Of a stretch of DNA of 64,000 bases, positions 36,805 to 45,952 are shown piece after piece. The DNA comes from Acuticoccus kalidii (GTDB lineage: Bacteria; Pseudomonadota; Alphaproteobacteria; Rhizobiales; Amorphaceae). A program made the translations under genes and the position numbers. The notes under the pieces were generated by a model that was not told where the DNA came from, made no database searches, and was given only the letters and a program-made list of their open reading frames with translations. How positions within the stretch are numbered: position 1 is the first letter of the stretch; each line of letters starts with the position of its first letter. The stretch spans positions 186,001 through 250,000 of the forward strand of contig NZ_JAKGCS010000036.1 in assembly GCF_021556395.1 (NCBI RefSeq). The letters are read 5' to 3'.

Positions 36805-37766
36805 CGGTGCCAGCGCCAGGCAGTCTCGACGATGGTGTCGATATCGGAGCGGCGCGTGCTGTCGGCGCCGAATGCGGCGTGTGCCGCCTCCGCGTCGGTA
36901 TAAAGGGCGGGCGGATCGCCGGCGCGTCGCGGGGCGAGGATCGTGGGCACGGTCATCCCGGTGACGCGTTCCACCGCGTCGACGACCTCGCGCACGGAGT
37001 GACCCTTGCCGCTGCCGAAATTATAGGCCCCACCACCATGCCCCTGGCGCAGTTGCGCGAGCGCCTCGAGGTGCACGTCGGCGAGGTCACTCACATGGAC
37101 ATAGTCGCGGATCGCGGTGCCGTCCGGCGTCGGATAGTCGGTCCCCATGATGCGGATCGGGTCGCCATCGCCGGTCACCGACTGGAACAGGCGCGGAATG
37201 AGGTGGGTCTCGACCTGCCGCGCCTCGCCGATCTCGCCGTCCGGATCGGCGCCGGCGACATTGAAATAGCGCAGCGCGATCGAGGGAAGGCCGCCGCGCG
37301 CGGCCTCTTCGAGAAGGGCTTCGGCGGCGAGCTTCGTCTCGCCATAGGGATTGATCGGAACCTTCGGGGCGCCTTCGCGGATCGGAAGCCAATCGGGAAT
37401 GCCGTAGACCGAGCAGGTGCTGGAAAAGACGATCGGCGGCGCGCCGTGCCGCATCGCCGCCTCGATCAGATGGCGCGTTCCGGTGACGTTGACGGCGAGA
37501 TAGGCGTCCGTCTCCTCGAAGGAGGCCGCGACGTCGGAGAGGGCGGCGAGGTGGACGATGCCCTTCGGCCGGTGCGCGGCGAACACCGCGTCGAGCCGGT
37601 CGGCGTCGAGAAGGTCGCCCTTCTCGAACGGTCCCCATCGGACGGCCCAGCGATTGCCGGTCGCGAGATTGTCGAAGACGACGGGCCGGTAGCCGGCCGC
37701 GGCGAGCGACTTGGCGACGTGGCTGCCGATATAACCGGCACCTCCCGTGACGATGATCGAGTCCAT
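36732..37766 (-). CDS. galE: UDP-glucose 4-epimerase
   Basis: GalE interconverts UDP-glucose and UDP-galactose with bound NAD. The 344-residue protein begins MDSIIVTGGAGYIGSHVA, carrying the GxxGxxG motif. It has the SSTCSVYG and NPYGETK segments, with the Tyr and Lys of the catalytic YxxxK-type pair, then ALRYFNVAGADPDGEIGE. GAGGA lies upstream of ATG 37766; an in-frame ATG at 37802 is unnecessary. The final 20 residues (SGAVRRDVATILPSENS) are not conserved and come from the region overlapping the ABC ATPase gene. It lies 59 bases downstream of a GT4 gene, so the pair likely serves surface polysaccharide. Confidence 0.94.
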   Translation of the reverse strand: MDSIIVTGGAGYIGSHVAKSLAAAGYRPVVFDNLATGNRWAVRWGPFEKGDLLDADRLDAVFAAHRPKGIVHLAALSDVAASFEETDAYLAVNVTGTRHLIEAAMRHGAPPIVFSSTCSVYGIPDWLPIREGAPKVPINPYGETKLAAEALLEEAARGGLPSIALRYFNVAGADPDGEIGEARQVETHLIPRLFQSVTGDGDPIRIMGTDYPTPDGTAIRDYVHVSDLADVHLEALAQLRQGHGGGAYNFGSGKGHSVREVVDAVERVTGMTVPTILAPRRAGDPPALYTDAEAAHAAFGADSTRRSDIDTIVETAWRWHRQWAASASGAVRRDVATILPSENS

Positions 37767-37825
37767 ATCCGGTTTCCTCGGCGGGGCAGCCACGCGGACC
37801 ACCTGTCACTCGACATGATGCGAGG

Positions 37826-39022
37826 TTAGAGGCTTTCGAGCGCGCTCGTCCACCGGGCGATCGCCCTGTCGGGTGCATAGTGGATATGGCGGGCGCGGGC
37901 GGCTGCGGCCATCGCGGCGCCTTGATCGGGCAGATTCGCCACGAGCTCGGCGACACGCGCAGCCCATTCCGCGGGCCGATCGGCTGCGAGGACGACGCCG
38001 AACCCATGGGTTTCGATCTCGCGCGCCACCGACCCGTCGGGGTCGCCGAGGAACAGCACCGGCCGCCCGGCCGCGAGAACGCCATAGAGCTTGGAGGGCA
38101 TGATCAGCCCCTCGCACGCCGGATCGAGGCTGACGAGATGGATATCGGGCGCCGAAAGGCTGAGGCTCAGCCGCTCGCGCGGTTGATAGGGCGCGCGCGT
38201 CACCGCCGCCTTGGTCTCGGCCAGCCGGCGGATCCGGTCATGGCCGGCGCCGCCGCCGACGAAGAGCCAGCGCAAACCGTCGACCGCCCGTGTCGCCTCG
38301 ACGAGTGCGGCGACGCGGTCCGGCATGTGCGCGAGGCCGAGATTGCCGGAATAGCCGATCACGCAGGTGGCCCCGGCCGCCCATTCTTTGCGAAGCGGGT
38401 TCGCCTCCGCCGCGACGGGGGCGATCGCCGCATCGCACCAGTTCGGCAGCACGCCGATCCGCTCCGGCGCGACGCCGGCATCGAGGAGATGCGCCCGCAT
38501 CGGCGCGTTGAGCACGGCGTTGAAGGCAGCGCCCCGCAAGGAACGATCCCGCAAGGCCGTCAGCCCGCGTCCCGCGATCCCGTTCGCCCACGTCATCCCG
38601 AGCGCCCCCGCGACTTCGGGAAAGAGGTCCTGACACCAATTGACGAGGCGGGCGCGCCGGATCCACGCCACGGCCCAGGCGCCGACGGAGATCATCGGCG
38701 GATCCGTCTTCGCGATGACGATATCGCCGCGCCGGACGGTGACGAGGAGCGTGACGACGGCGAAGAGATAGAAGGTCAGATAATCGAGCATCCGCCCGGC
38801 GAGCCGCGCGCGGCCGAAGCGTGTCGACCAGACACGGCGGACGGCGACGCCTCTCCGCTCTTCGTGCGCCGGAAGGTCGCGGGCCGCCGAATAGGACAAA
38901 CGTGCCGTGATCACGACGACATCGTGTCCGGCCTCGGCGAGTGCCTCGGAGAGATCGGCGAGAAGCTGGGCCGTGGCCGACTCGTCGGGAGCATAAAACC
39001 GATTCACCGCGACGACCCGCAT
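37826..39022 (-). CDS. GT4-family glycosyltransferase
   Basis: The 398-residue GT-B protein starts at ATG 39022 ([15 protein letters not shown]). It has an N-terminal acceptor domain with a hydrophobic patch ([16 protein letters not shown], about residues 83-98) suggesting membrane association. The C-terminal domain has [13 protein letters not shown], the donor-binding [10 protein letters not shown], and [19 protein letters not shown] with the GT4 Glu. WcaI-like colanic acid transferases are the closest type I can suggest. With galE downstream on the same strand, a role in exopolysaccharide or lipopolysaccharide is likely. The upstream in-frame start at 39100 lacks conservation. Confidence 0.88.
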   Translation of the reverse strand: MRVVAVNRFYAPDESATAQLLADLSEALAEAGHDVVVITARLSYSAARDLPAHEERRGVAVRRVWSTRFGRARLAGRMLDYLTFYLFAVVTLLVTVRRGDIVIAKTDPPMISVGAWAVAWIRRARLVNWCQDLFPEVAGALGMTWANGIAGRGLTALRDRSLRGAAFNAVLNAPMRAHLLDAGVAPERIGVLPNWCDAAIAPVAAEANPLRKEWAAGATCVIGYSGNLGLAHMPDRVAALVEATRAVDGLRWLFVGGGAGHDRIRRLAETKAAVTRAPYQPRERLSLSLSAPDIHLVSLDPACEGLIMPSKLYGVLAAGRPVLFLGDPDGSVAREIETHGFGVVLAADRPAEWAARVAELVANLPDQGAAMAAAARARHIHYAPDRAIARWTSALESL

Positions 39023-39260
39023 CGAACGGCTCAGCGCGCCGTCTCGCCGCATCGCCGGCGCGAAGTGCCCAAAAAATCGGCCAAAATTGCCTCGGGACAT
39101 GAACTCGACGAAATTATGGCGAGTTTGCCCGCATCATCGCAGCGCGTCGAGGCCCGTCCGTGGTTGCCGGCTTGCATTCAACGCAAGGCAGGGCCGACCA
39201 GCGTGCCCTCGCATGTCGGCGCCTGTCCGATTATGTTGGGGGCGAGAGAAGGGGAGAACC

Positions 39261-40250
39261 ATGGTCACACTGGTCGATCGGACCTCCGAGCGCGCCCAAG
39301 CGGACAAGCCGGCGTCTGTCCGCCATCCGGAGAAGGCGAAGCGGCCCGATACGCCGCTTTTGCGCAAACCGGAGTGGATTCGTGTGCGGGCGCCCGGTTC
39401 TCCCGTCTGGCGTGAGACGCGGGAGATCGTCCGCTCGCAAGGCCTCGTCACGGTGTGCGAGGAGGCGGGCTGTCCCAATATCGGTGAGTGCTGGTCGAAG
39501 AAGCACGCCACCTTCATGATCATGGGCGACACGTGCACGCGCGCCTGCGCCTTCTGCAATGTGCGCACCGGCCTGCCGCAGGCGCTCGACGCGGCGGAGC
39601 CGCAAAAGGTCGCCGACGCGGTCGCCTCGCTGGGGCTCGAGCACGTCGTCGTCACCTCGGTCGATCGGGACGATCTCGCCGATGGCGGGGCCCATCACAT
39701 GGCCGAGACGATCAAGGCCATCCGCAAAACCTCGCTTGGCACCACGATCGAGGTTCTGACGCCCGACTTCCTGCGCAAGCCCGGCGCGCTCGAAATCGTG
39801 GTCGATGCCCGCCCCGACGTGTTCAACCACAATCTCGAAACGGTGCCGTCGCTCTATCTCCAGGTCCGTCCCGGCGCGCGCTATTACCACTCGATCCGCC
39901 TGCTCGACCGGGTGAAGATGCTCGATCCGACGATCTTCACGAAGAGCGGCATCATGGTCGGCCTCGGTGAGATCCGGAACGAAGTCCTCCAGTTGATGGA
40001 CGACCTGCGCAGCGCCGACGTCGATTTCCTGACGATCGGCCAGTATCTGCAGCCCTCGCGCAAGCACTATCCGGTCAAAGAGTACATCACCCCGCAGGCC
40101 TTCTCGGCATATGAGAAGATCGCCTTCGCCAAAGGCTTCCTGATGGTCTCGGCCTCGCCTTTGACGCGCTCGTCCTACCATGCCGGCGATGATTTCGCCC
40201 GCCTGAAGGCCGCTCGCGAGGCCCGCGCGAAAGCCGAAGAGCGCGCCTGA
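39261..40250 (+). CDS. lipA: Lipoyl synthase
   Basis: LipA inserts two sulfurs into protein-bound octanoyl chains by radical SAM chemistry. The 329-residue protein carries the auxiliary-cluster cysteines in [12 protein letters not shown]. The radical SAM motif is CTRACAFC (CxxxCxxC), and the C-terminal RSSYHAG holds the Ser ligand. ATG 39261 follows GGGGAG. The rejected upstream frame start at 39087 runs through non-conserved sequence. The stop overlaps the next start (TGATG). The lipoylated enzymes served include pyruvate and 2-oxoglutarate dehydrogenases. Confidence 0.97.
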   Translation: MVTLVDRTSERAQADKPASVRHPEKAKRPDTPLLRKPEWIRVRAPGSPVWRETREIVRSQGLVTVCEEAGCPNIGECWSKKHATFMIMGDTCTRACAFCNVRTGLPQALDAAEPQKVADAVASLGLEHVVVTSVDRDDLADGGAHHMAETIKAIRKTSLGTTIEVLTPDFLRKPGALEIVVDARPDVFNHNLETVPSLYLQVRPGARYYHSIRLLDRVKMLDPTIFTKSGIMVGLGEIRNEVLQLMDDLRSADVDFLTIGQYLQPSRKHYPVKEYITPQAFSAYEKIAFAKGFLMVSASPLTRSSYHAGDDFARLKAAREARAKAEERA

Positions 40251-40705
40251 TGCCTCAATTCGAGACCACCCGACGCGTCAAGCACTCGGCCGAGAACATG
40301 TTCGACCTCGTGGCGGACGTGAATTCCTATCCGGGCTTCGTGCCGCTCTGCCGGTCCCTCACGGTCCGCCGTCGCGACACGCTGCCCGACGGGCGGGAAG
40401 TGCTCGTCGCCGAGATGACGGTCGCCTACAAGCTGATCCGCGAATCGTTCACCTCCCGCGTCGTGCTCGACAAGGCGAACAACGTGATCGATGTCAGCTA
40501 TCTCGACGGCCCGTTCAAGGAAATGCACAACCGCTGGAGCTTCAAGCCCGTCAGCGAGAGCGAGACGGACGTGCACTTCGCGATCCGGTACGAGTTCAAG
40601 AACCGGATGCTCGCCACCATGATGGGCTCCATCTTCGACCACGCCTTCCGCCGCTTCGCCACCGCGTTCGAGGCGCGCGCCGATGAGGTCTATGGTTACG
40701 CTTGA
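40250..40705 (+). CDS. COQ10/RatA-type START-domain protein
   Basis: The 151-residue single-domain protein (SRPBCC fold) starts at 40250, overlapping the lipA stop by one base. The N-terminal pattern RVKHSAENMFDLVADVNSYPGFVPLC is typical of the COQ10/RatA group. Members bind ubiquinone in mitochondria-like systems; the E. coli relative RatA was described as a ribosome-association toxin. In alphaproteobacteria the quinone-chaperone reading is more likely, as inference. Coupling with lipA is common in this class. Confidence 0.9.
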   Translation: MPQFETTRRVKHSAENMFDLVADVNSYPGFVPLCRSLTVRRRDTLPDGREVLVAEMTVAYKLIRESFTSRVVLDKANNVIDVSYLDGPFKEMHNRWSFKPVSESETDVHFAIRYEFKNRMLATMMGSIFDHAFRRFATAFEARADEVYGYA

Positions 40706-40715
40706 GCGCGTGCCG

Positions 40716-41438
40716 TCATCGGGCGAGGGGCCGGGCCTTCAGCCACAAAAAGAGCGGTAGCCGCGTCCACCGCGCCATCGGATCGGCGTCCGAGCGGAGC
40801 TCCGGCACGGGCTCGCGCAGCGACGTGACGGCGAGCCCCGCCGCCTCCAATGCCGCGGCATAGGCCTCCAAGGGTTGGGACCAGCCGAAGAAGGGCATCT
40901 CGAGCCCGTCGCGCGCCTCCGTCCCAGCGAACGCCTTCCGCCCGAAATAGGGTTCGGTGATCACGAACGGTGCCTCCGCCGCGTCATCGGCGAAATGTCC
41001 GATATCGGCGAAGGGGTGCACGATCGAGATCATCAGCGTCGCCGATGGTCGCATGACGCGGCGGATTTCCCGCAGCGCGGCGGGCACATCCACGATATCC
41101 ATCAACACGTTATAAGCGACGACGAGATCGAAGCTGGCGTCTTCGAAGGGGAGGGCGTCGGCGGGCGCCGCGCGATAATCGTGCGCCGAACCGGCCTCTT
41201 CCGCCGCGGCGAGGAGGGCCTTCACGGGCTCCGTCGCGGTCACGCGAAACCCCAATTCCTGCAAGAGCCGCGAGACACGCCCTTCGCCGCAACCCACTTC
41301 GAGCGCCGCGCCCGAGCCGGGGCCGACAAAGGCCGCGAGCCGGCCCCGATAGGCCCAGAACGCGTCATGGCCGGGCCTGCGCGCCCACTCGATCCACGCG
41401 CCTGCCGCCTTCGTCCAGTGCGCTTCGTCCGCATTCAT
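40716..41438 (-). CDS. SAM-dependent methyltransferase (Methyltransf_11 type)
   Basis: This 240-residue protein starts at ATG 41438 after GAGG. Motif I is ALEVGCGEGRVSRLL (about residues 44-58), with LPFEDASFDLVVAYNVLMDI as motifs II-III and RRVMRPSATLMISI after. This is the UbiE/Methyltransf_11 pattern. The substrate is unknown. It is convergent with the COQ10-like gene (10-base gap between stops). The next gene upstream on the same strand ends 40 bases away, so it may belong to that transcription unit. Confidence 0.85.
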   Translation of the reverse strand: MNADEAHWTKAAGAWIEWARRPGHDAFWAYRGRLAAFVGPGSGAALEVGCGEGRVSRLLQELGFRVTATEPVKALLAAAEEAGSAHDYRAAPADALPFEDASFDLVVAYNVLMDIVDVPAALREIRRVMRPSATLMISIVHPFADIGHFADDAAEAPFVITEPYFGRKAFAGTEARDGLEMPFFGWSQPLEAYAAALEAAGLAVTSLREPVPELRSDADPMARWTRLPLFLWLKARPLAR

Positions 41439-41478
41439 GTCGGCCTCGTCCGTCTCGCCTCGGACCGGGGTGCCGGTC

Positions 41479-42096
41479 TCAGGCGGCGTGGGCGCGCCGC
41501 TCGGCCGGCACGGCGGGCCGGCGGTCCCGGTAGGCCTGACGGAGCCAGTCGTCGAGATCGCGGTGCTGCCGGTTGCCGAAGCCGACGGCGTTGAGCAGTG
41601 CCCGCAACGCATCGGGGTTCGCCGCCTCGAACATCACCCCTATCGCCGAGGCATTCCAATCGGGAACGCTGAGCGCCGTCGTGGTCGCGATGATGGTGCC
41701 GTGAAAGGCGGTGCGGCTCCGCTTCAGAACGCTCGCCTGGACGAGATCGTCGATCGCGAGGCTGTCGACCAGCGATTGCGCGCTGTCGCCGTCGATCTCG
41801 CCCTTGCGAACGTGACGGCCGAGCTGGCGCTCCAGCAAGGTCAGCGCCATCCAGTCGAGCGGGAAGGCGGCGTTGAGGAGGACCGTCTCAGTCCCGAACC
41901 CCTGGCCGTGCCGGCGTCCGTCACCGCGCCGCGTGACCTCGATCCGCTCGCCGCCGATGATGCGGATTCCGGTGCCCGGCGCGACGAGATAGTGCCGGTC
42001 CCATTGCGCGCTTTGCGGGCCCTGGCGCCAGCCGTTCAAAAATCGCGGCGCCTCCCGCATGAAGACGCCGAATTGAAAGGGCTCACCATCGCGCAT
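41479..42096 (-). CDS. Hypothetical protein, about 205 residues
   Basis: I do not recognise this protein. It starts at ATG 42096 with GGGAG ten bases upstream, or at GTG 42105. It has no signal peptide or membrane segment. Visible features are a beta-rich N-terminal half (HYLVAPGTGIRIIGGERIEV) and a helical middle with LVDSLAIDDLVQASVLKRS. The C-terminal DDWLRQAYRDRRPAVP is basic. Codon use resembles its neighbours, which supports it as a real gene. It lies 72 bases downstream of sseA on the same strand and may be co-transcribed with the sulfur block. Confidence 0.65.
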   Translation of the reverse strand: MRDGEPFQFGVFMREAPRFLNGWRQGPQSAQWDRHYLVAPGTGIRIIGGERIEVTRRGDGRRHGQGFGTETVLLNAAFPLDWMALTLLERQLGRHVRKGEIDGDSAQSLVDSLAIDDLVQASVLKRSRTAFHGTIIATTTALSVPDWNASAIGVMFEAANPDALRALLNAVGFGNRQHRDLDDWLRQAYRDRRPAVPAERRAHAA

Positions 42097-42168
42097 CGCC
42101 GCCACACTCCCACTCGATGAGACGGGCGGGAGTGTTGCGGCGACATGGTTAATTCGCGGTTGACGGGC

Positions 42169-42993
42169 TCACTCGTCCGTTACCACGGGGCGTTTCTCGT
42201 CGGACCCCCATTCGGTCCACGATCCGTCATAGACCGCGGCTTCCGTGCCGACATTGCAGAGCGCTAGGGCGAGGATCGATGCCGTCACGCCGGAACCGCA
42301 GGTCGTGATGACCGGACGGTCGAGATCGACGCCCGCCGCTTCGAACGTCTTGCGCACCTCCTCGTCCGGCTTGATGTTGCCTTGGGCGTCGAGAAGGGCG
42401 GTGTAGGGCACGTTCTTCGCCCCCGGCATGTGCCCCGCGCGCACGCCCGGCCGGGGCTCCGGCGCGCGGCCGAAGAACCGCTCCGCGCCCCGCGCATCGG
42501 CGACATTGGCGTCCCGCTTCAGCGATTTTGCGACGGTGTCGGCGTCGGCGAACTGCTCCTTCTGGAAAATCGCCGTGAAGGTCGCCGGGAACGGCTTGCG
42601 CCCCGGCCCGGTCTCGAGCGGATAGCCGGCGCCTTTCCAGGCGGCGAGACCGCCCTTCAGGATCTTCGCCTGATGCCCCATCACGCGGAACATCCACCAC
42701 ACGCGCGGCGCAGCGAAGAGGCCCTCCTGCTCGTAGATGACGATCTCGCTATCGTTCGAGATGCCGAGAGCGCCGACCATCTTGCCGAAGGCCTCGGGCG
42801 TCGGAAGCGTATGGGGCAGATCGCTCGACGTGTCGGCGATCTTGTCGATGTCGAAGCGGAGCGCGCCGGGAATATGGCCCGCCTCGTATTCGGCCTGTGG
42901 ATCGCGCCCGGCATCCGGCATGTGCCAGGAGGCGTCGAGCACGACGGTGGATTTCAAACACCCGTTGAGTTCGTTCGCTGTGATCAGCATCAT
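42169..42993 (-). CDS. sseA: 3-mercaptopyruvate/thiosulfate sulfurtransferase
   Basis: This 274-residue two-rhodanese-domain protein transfers sulfur from 3-mercaptopyruvate or thiosulfate to an acceptor. The N-terminal inactive domain carries LDASWHMPDAGRD; the active Cys is in TTCGSGVTAS near residue 240. The CGSGVT loop, not CRxGxR, favours 3-mercaptopyruvate over thiosulfate. ATG 42993 overlaps the alaX stop (ATGA). It is the third gene of the coupled cysK-alaX-sseA set. Confidence 0.93.
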   Translation of the reverse strand: MMLITANELNGCLKSTVVLDASWHMPDAGRDPQAEYEAGHIPGALRFDIDKIADTSSDLPHTLPTPEAFGKMVGALGISNDSEIVIYEQEGLFAAPRVWWMFRVMGHQAKILKGGLAAWKGAGYPLETGPGRKPFPATFTAIFQKEQFADADTVAKSLKRDANVADARGAERFFGRAPEPRPGVRAGHMPGAKNVPYTALLDAQGNIKPDEEVRKTFEAAGVDLDRPVITTCGSGVTASILALALCNVGTEAAVYDGSWTEWGSDEKRPVVTDE

Positions 42994-43691
42994 TCCACCA
43001 GCGCCAGGCGGACACGGCGGTTTTGCCGGCCCTTCTTCTCGATTTTCGTCACGGCGAGCGGACCGATTTCCCCCGTGGAGGCCACATGCGTGCCGCCGCA
43101 GGGCTGAAGGTCCACGTCCCCGATCCGCACGAGACGCACGCGGCCCGACCCCCGCGGCGGCTTCACCGCCATCGTCTTGACGAGCTCGGGATTGGCGTCG
43201 AGCTCGGCGTCGGTGATCCACTCGGTGGTGATCTTGTGATCGGCCGCGACGAGATCGTTGACCGCGCGCTCGATCGCCTCCTTGTCGAGCGTCGGGTCGG
43301 GAATGTCGAAATCGAGCCGGCTCTCGCTGGCGCCGATCTGCCCGCCGGTGACGGGGTAGGGAAGCGCGACGGACAAAAGGTGCAGCGCGGTGTGCATCCG
43401 CATCAGCCGGTAGCGCCGCGTCCAGTCGAGATGTTGCGTGACCTCGGTCCCGACAGGGATCGGCAGCGGCACGGCGAGCATGATCGCGGTGCGATCCTCG
43501 CCATAGCGCGCGTCGCTGACCTCGATGGTCGACCCGTCCGGCAGCTCCAGCGCGCCCGCATCGCCCGGCTGTCCGCCGCCGGCCGCATAAAAGACGCTCC
43601 GGTCGAGGCTGACGCTGCCATCGCCCGCCGCGATGACGGTCGCTGTTGCGGTGGTGAGGTACGCGTCGTCGCGAAAAAGCGGCTCGGTCAT
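42990..43691 (-). CDS. alaX: Alanyl-tRNA editing protein AlaX
   Basis: AlaX hydrolyses Ser or Gly mischarged on tRNA-Ala. The 233-residue protein has the zinc motifs HTALHLLS (HxxxH) and QPCGGTHVAST (CxxxH) of the AlaRS second additional domain, and VFYAAGGGQPGD of the editing domain. It lacks the catalytic AlaRS core, so it is a free-standing editor. Start and stop both overlap neighbours by 4 bases, placing it between cysK and sseA. Why an editor sits in a cysteine operon is not explained by sequence. Confidence 0.92.
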   Translation of the reverse strand: MTEPLFRDDAYLTTATATVIAAGDGSVSLDRSVFYAAGGGQPGDAGALELPDGSTIEVSDARYGEDRTAIMLAVPLPIPVGTEVTQHLDWTRRYRLMRMHTALHLLSVALPYPVTGGQIGASESRLDFDIPDPTLDKEAIERAVNDLVAADHKITTEWITDAELDANPELVKTMAVKPPRGSGRVRLVRIGDVDLQPCGGTHVASTGEIGPLAVTKIEKKGRQNRRVRLALVE

Positions 43692-44722
43692 GCCTCCACC
43701 TTCTCATAGGGAACGCGGATCGCAGAGGTCCGCTCCAGCCATTTCGGCACCGGCAGATCCTTGGAGCGCAGGAACTCCGCGTTGAAGAGCTTGGAGGCGT
43801 AGCGATTGCCGTAATCGCAGAGCACGGTCACGATCGTGTGGCCCGGCCCCATCTCCCGGGCCATGCGAATCGCCCCGGCGACGTTGATGCCGGACGAGCC
43901 GCCGAGCATCAGCCCCTCGTGCTCCAAAAGGTCGAAGATGATCGGCAGCGCCTCCGAATCGGGAATCTGGAAGGGCATGTCGACCGGCGCGTCCTTGAGG
44001 TTCGCGGTGATGCGCCCCTGGCCGATCCCCTCGGTGATGGAAGAGCCTTCCGACTTCAATTGGCCGGTGGTGTAATAGGAATAGAGCGCCGCGCCCATCG
44101 GATCGGCGAGCCCGATCTTGACCGACTTGTTGTGCGATTTCAGCGCCATGCCGGTGCCGGCGAGCGTGCCGCCGGTGCCGACGGCGCAGATGAATCCGTC
44201 GACCTTGCCGCCGGTCTGTTTCCAGATCTCCGGCCCGGTGCCCTCGATATGGGCCTCGCGATTGGCCGTGTTGTCGAACTGGTTCGCCCAGATCGCGCCG
44301 TGCGGCTCCCGTTCGGCGAGCTCGGCGGCGAGCCGGCCCGAGACCTTCACATAATTGTTGGGGTTCTTGTACGGCACCGCGGGAACCTCGACGAGCTCGG
44401 CGCCCGCGAGGCGGATCATCTCCTTCTTCTCCTCCGACTGGGTCTCGGGGATGACGATGACCGTGCGAAAGCCCATCGCATTGCCGACGAGGGCGAGGCC
44501 GATCCCGGTATTGCCCGCCGTTCCCTCGACGATGACGCCGCCGGGCGTCAGCTTGCCCCGCCGTACCGCGTCGCGAATGATATAGAGCGCGGCGCGATCC
44601 TTCACCGATTGACCCGGATTGAGAAACTCGGCCTTGCCGAAAATTTCGCAGCCGGTCTCTTCGGATGCCTTTTTGAGACGGATCAGCGGCGTGTTGCCGA
44701 TGAGGTCGATCATTTGTGCCAT
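43688..44722 (-). CDS. cysK: Cysteine synthase A (O-acetylserine sulfhydrylase)
   Basis: CysK makes L-cysteine from O-acetylserine and sulfide with PLP. The 344-residue protein has the PLP Lys in NPGQSVKDRAA, the substrate loop EGTAGNTGIGLA, and the phosphate-binding AVGTGGTLAGTG. The C-terminus is longer than in E. coli CysK, a form common in alphaproteobacteria. ATG 44722 follows GAGG; a frame start at 44770 is not needed. The stop overlaps the alaX start. Confidence 0.95.
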   Translation of the reverse strand: MAQMIDLIGNTPLIRLKKASEETGCEIFGKAEFLNPGQSVKDRAALYIIRDAVRRGKLTPGGVIVEGTAGNTGIGLALVGNAMGFRTVIVIPETQSEEKKEMIRLAGAELVEVPAVPYKNPNNYVKVSGRLAAELAEREPHGAIWANQFDNTANREAHIEGTGPEIWKQTGGKVDGFICAVGTGGTLAGTGMALKSHNKSVKIGLADPMGAALYSYYTTGQLKSEGSSITEGIGQGRITANLKDAPVDMPFQIPDSEALPIIFDLLEHEGLMLGGSSGINVAGAIRMAREMGPGHTIVTVLCDYGNRYASKLFNAEFLRSKDLPVPKWLERTSAIRVPYEKVEA

Positions 44723-44766
44723 AGGGCCTCCTCGGGGGCGAGGCTTAGCCCGGCCCCCCACCGCCA

Positions 44767-44892
44767 TCAATATCGCGGCAAGGACATGGGGTCGTCGGCG
44801 TGCTCGAAACGCGATGCGCCGCGTTCGACGATCGCATGGCCGGGGTTGGAGTGGAACGCGATCCCGGTGGACGTAGCGCGGCGGTGGGTCAC
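44767..44892 (-). CDS. Candidate 41-codon small ORF upstream of cysK
   Basis: GTG 44892 is preceded nine bases upstream by GAGGAG (44907-44902), a good ribosome site. About 85 percent of third positions by hand count are G or C, as in neighbouring genes. The encoded peptide (ending DDPMSLPRY) has no Cys, signal peptide or membrane segment. The stop lies 44 bases before cysK, on the same strand. I do not recognise the peptide. It could be a leader, a small protein, or chance. Confidence 0.4.
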   Translation of the reverse strand: MTHRRATSTGIAFHSNPGHAIVERGASRFEHADDPMSLPRY

Positions 44893-44958
44893 GGTCTCGT
44901 GCTCCTCGGGTCCGGCCGGCGGTGCGGCGACCCTTCGACCTTTTATTTCGGTCGCCGT

Positions 44959-44988
44959 GTTGCGATCGTCAACGTTGCGATCGTCGAC
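44959..44988. repeat. Tandem 15-bp repeat, two units
   Basis: GTTGCGATCGTCAAC is followed directly by the same unit with one change (GAC at the end). It lies in the non-coding stretch between cysK and the CoxG-like gene. Confidence 0.7.
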
Positions 44989-45140
44989 GCGGCGGGTGAC
45001 CCGGCGGCCGACGTTTCCGGTTGACGGTGACGAAGACGGCCCTTTTTTGAAGAGGATGCGCCATGCGCCCCGCCGCGCCAAACGTGGAGACGTTGCACAT
45101 GATCGAGACACCGCTGCGCGCTGGGCGTGAGGAGCCGACG

Positions 45141-45614
45141 ATGCCCGACGGGCGCGGCTATCGGATGCGCGGTGCCGGCTCCACCGTGGTCGCGATCAGT
45201 CCGCAGGCGCTGTGGGAGATCGTGATGGACGAGCAGCGCCTCGCCGCCGCGATCCCCGGCGCGGAGACGCTGCACCGCGCCGATCGGGACGAGATCCGCG
45301 TCTATGCCGCCGATGTCGGGATCGGCGTCGGCAAGATCAAAGGCACCTATCGCGTCTCGGCCGCCTTCGCCGAGACGATCGCGCCGTCGAGCCTCGTCCT
45401 GTTCGGCGGCGCCGAGGGGCCGTTCGGCAATTCGACCGGCGAGGGGTGGGTGGATTTCCGCCCGGTCGAGGGCGGCACCGAGGTCTCTTACGCCTACGCG
45501 ATCCTGATTTCCGGTTTCGTCGCGCGGGTCGGCGGCCGGCTCCTCGACGCGGCCGCGAACACCTTGATCGACAAGTTCTTCGCCCGCCTCGCCAAGGCCG
45601 CCGCCACGGTCTGA
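45141..45614 (+). CDS. CoxG-like SRPBCC-domain protein
   Basis: The 157-residue protein starts at ATG 45141 with GGAG six bases upstream; an earlier in-frame ATG at 45063 adds a non-conserved stretch. The sequence LWEIVMDEQRLAAAIPGAETLH is characteristic of the CoxG (carbon monoxide dehydrogenase subunit G) branch of the SRPBCC fold, with VGKIKGTYR following. CoxG homologues bind hydrophobic quinones or anchor enzymes to the membrane. No coxMSL genes are present, so the name reflects family, not CO metabolism. The hydrophobic C-terminus (ISGFVARVGGRLL) may contact membrane. Confidence 0.85.
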   Translation: MPDGRGYRMRGAGSTVVAISPQALWEIVMDEQRLAAAIPGAETLHRADRDEIRVYAADVGIGVGKIKGTYRVSAAFAETIAPSSLVLFGGAEGPFGNSTGEGWVDFRPVEGGTEVSYAYAILISGFVARVGGRLLDAAANTLIDKFFARLAKAAATV

Positions 45615-45644
45615 CGGTTCGGCTGAGGCATGGCCGGCTCTCGA

Positions 45645-45819
45645 GGGATGCGGCGGGGTCAAGGGCGGCCGAAGGCCGGGCGGAGCCTTCACCCTTGACG
45701 CCGTCGCATCCCGGCCCACGCTCGCAATGGCCTGCCAACGGTTCGAGCGCCGAGCGCTCGCTCCGCTGGCAGGCCTGCCCATCGGCGAGATGGGGGAGCG
45801 CGAGGGGGAACGCCCTCGC
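45645..45819. repeat. Run of four stem-loops in the CoxG-isomerase gap
   Basis: Four inverted repeats lie end to end. (1) 21-base arms 45645-45665 and 45692-45712 match at 19 of 21. (2) 13-base arms 45729-45741 and 45763-45775 match at 12 of 13, with a nested 6-bp stem. (3) CCCATC/GATGGG is at 45778-45794. (4) A 7-bp stem is at 45800-45819. None ends in a T-run. The layout suggests a dispersed intergenic palindromic element or a structured RNA; I found only one copy in this window. Confidence 0.6.
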
Positions 45820-45952
45820 ATCCTGGCGAACAATGTCGGCGCGAAGCGCCGTCCGCCGATCCCTGAGCGCAGCCGCTTGAGGCGGCGGGGCCGATCGCCC
45901 CTTGCCGGTTCCGTCGGTGCGATGGAAGGATGCAAGAAAACGGGAGGGGACG

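Noticed and set aside
44943..45935. A 330-codon minus-strand frame across the CoxG-like gene and the stem-loop region
   Set aside because: It runs antisense through a supported gene and through palindromes; composition is Arg/Pro-rich without a domain.
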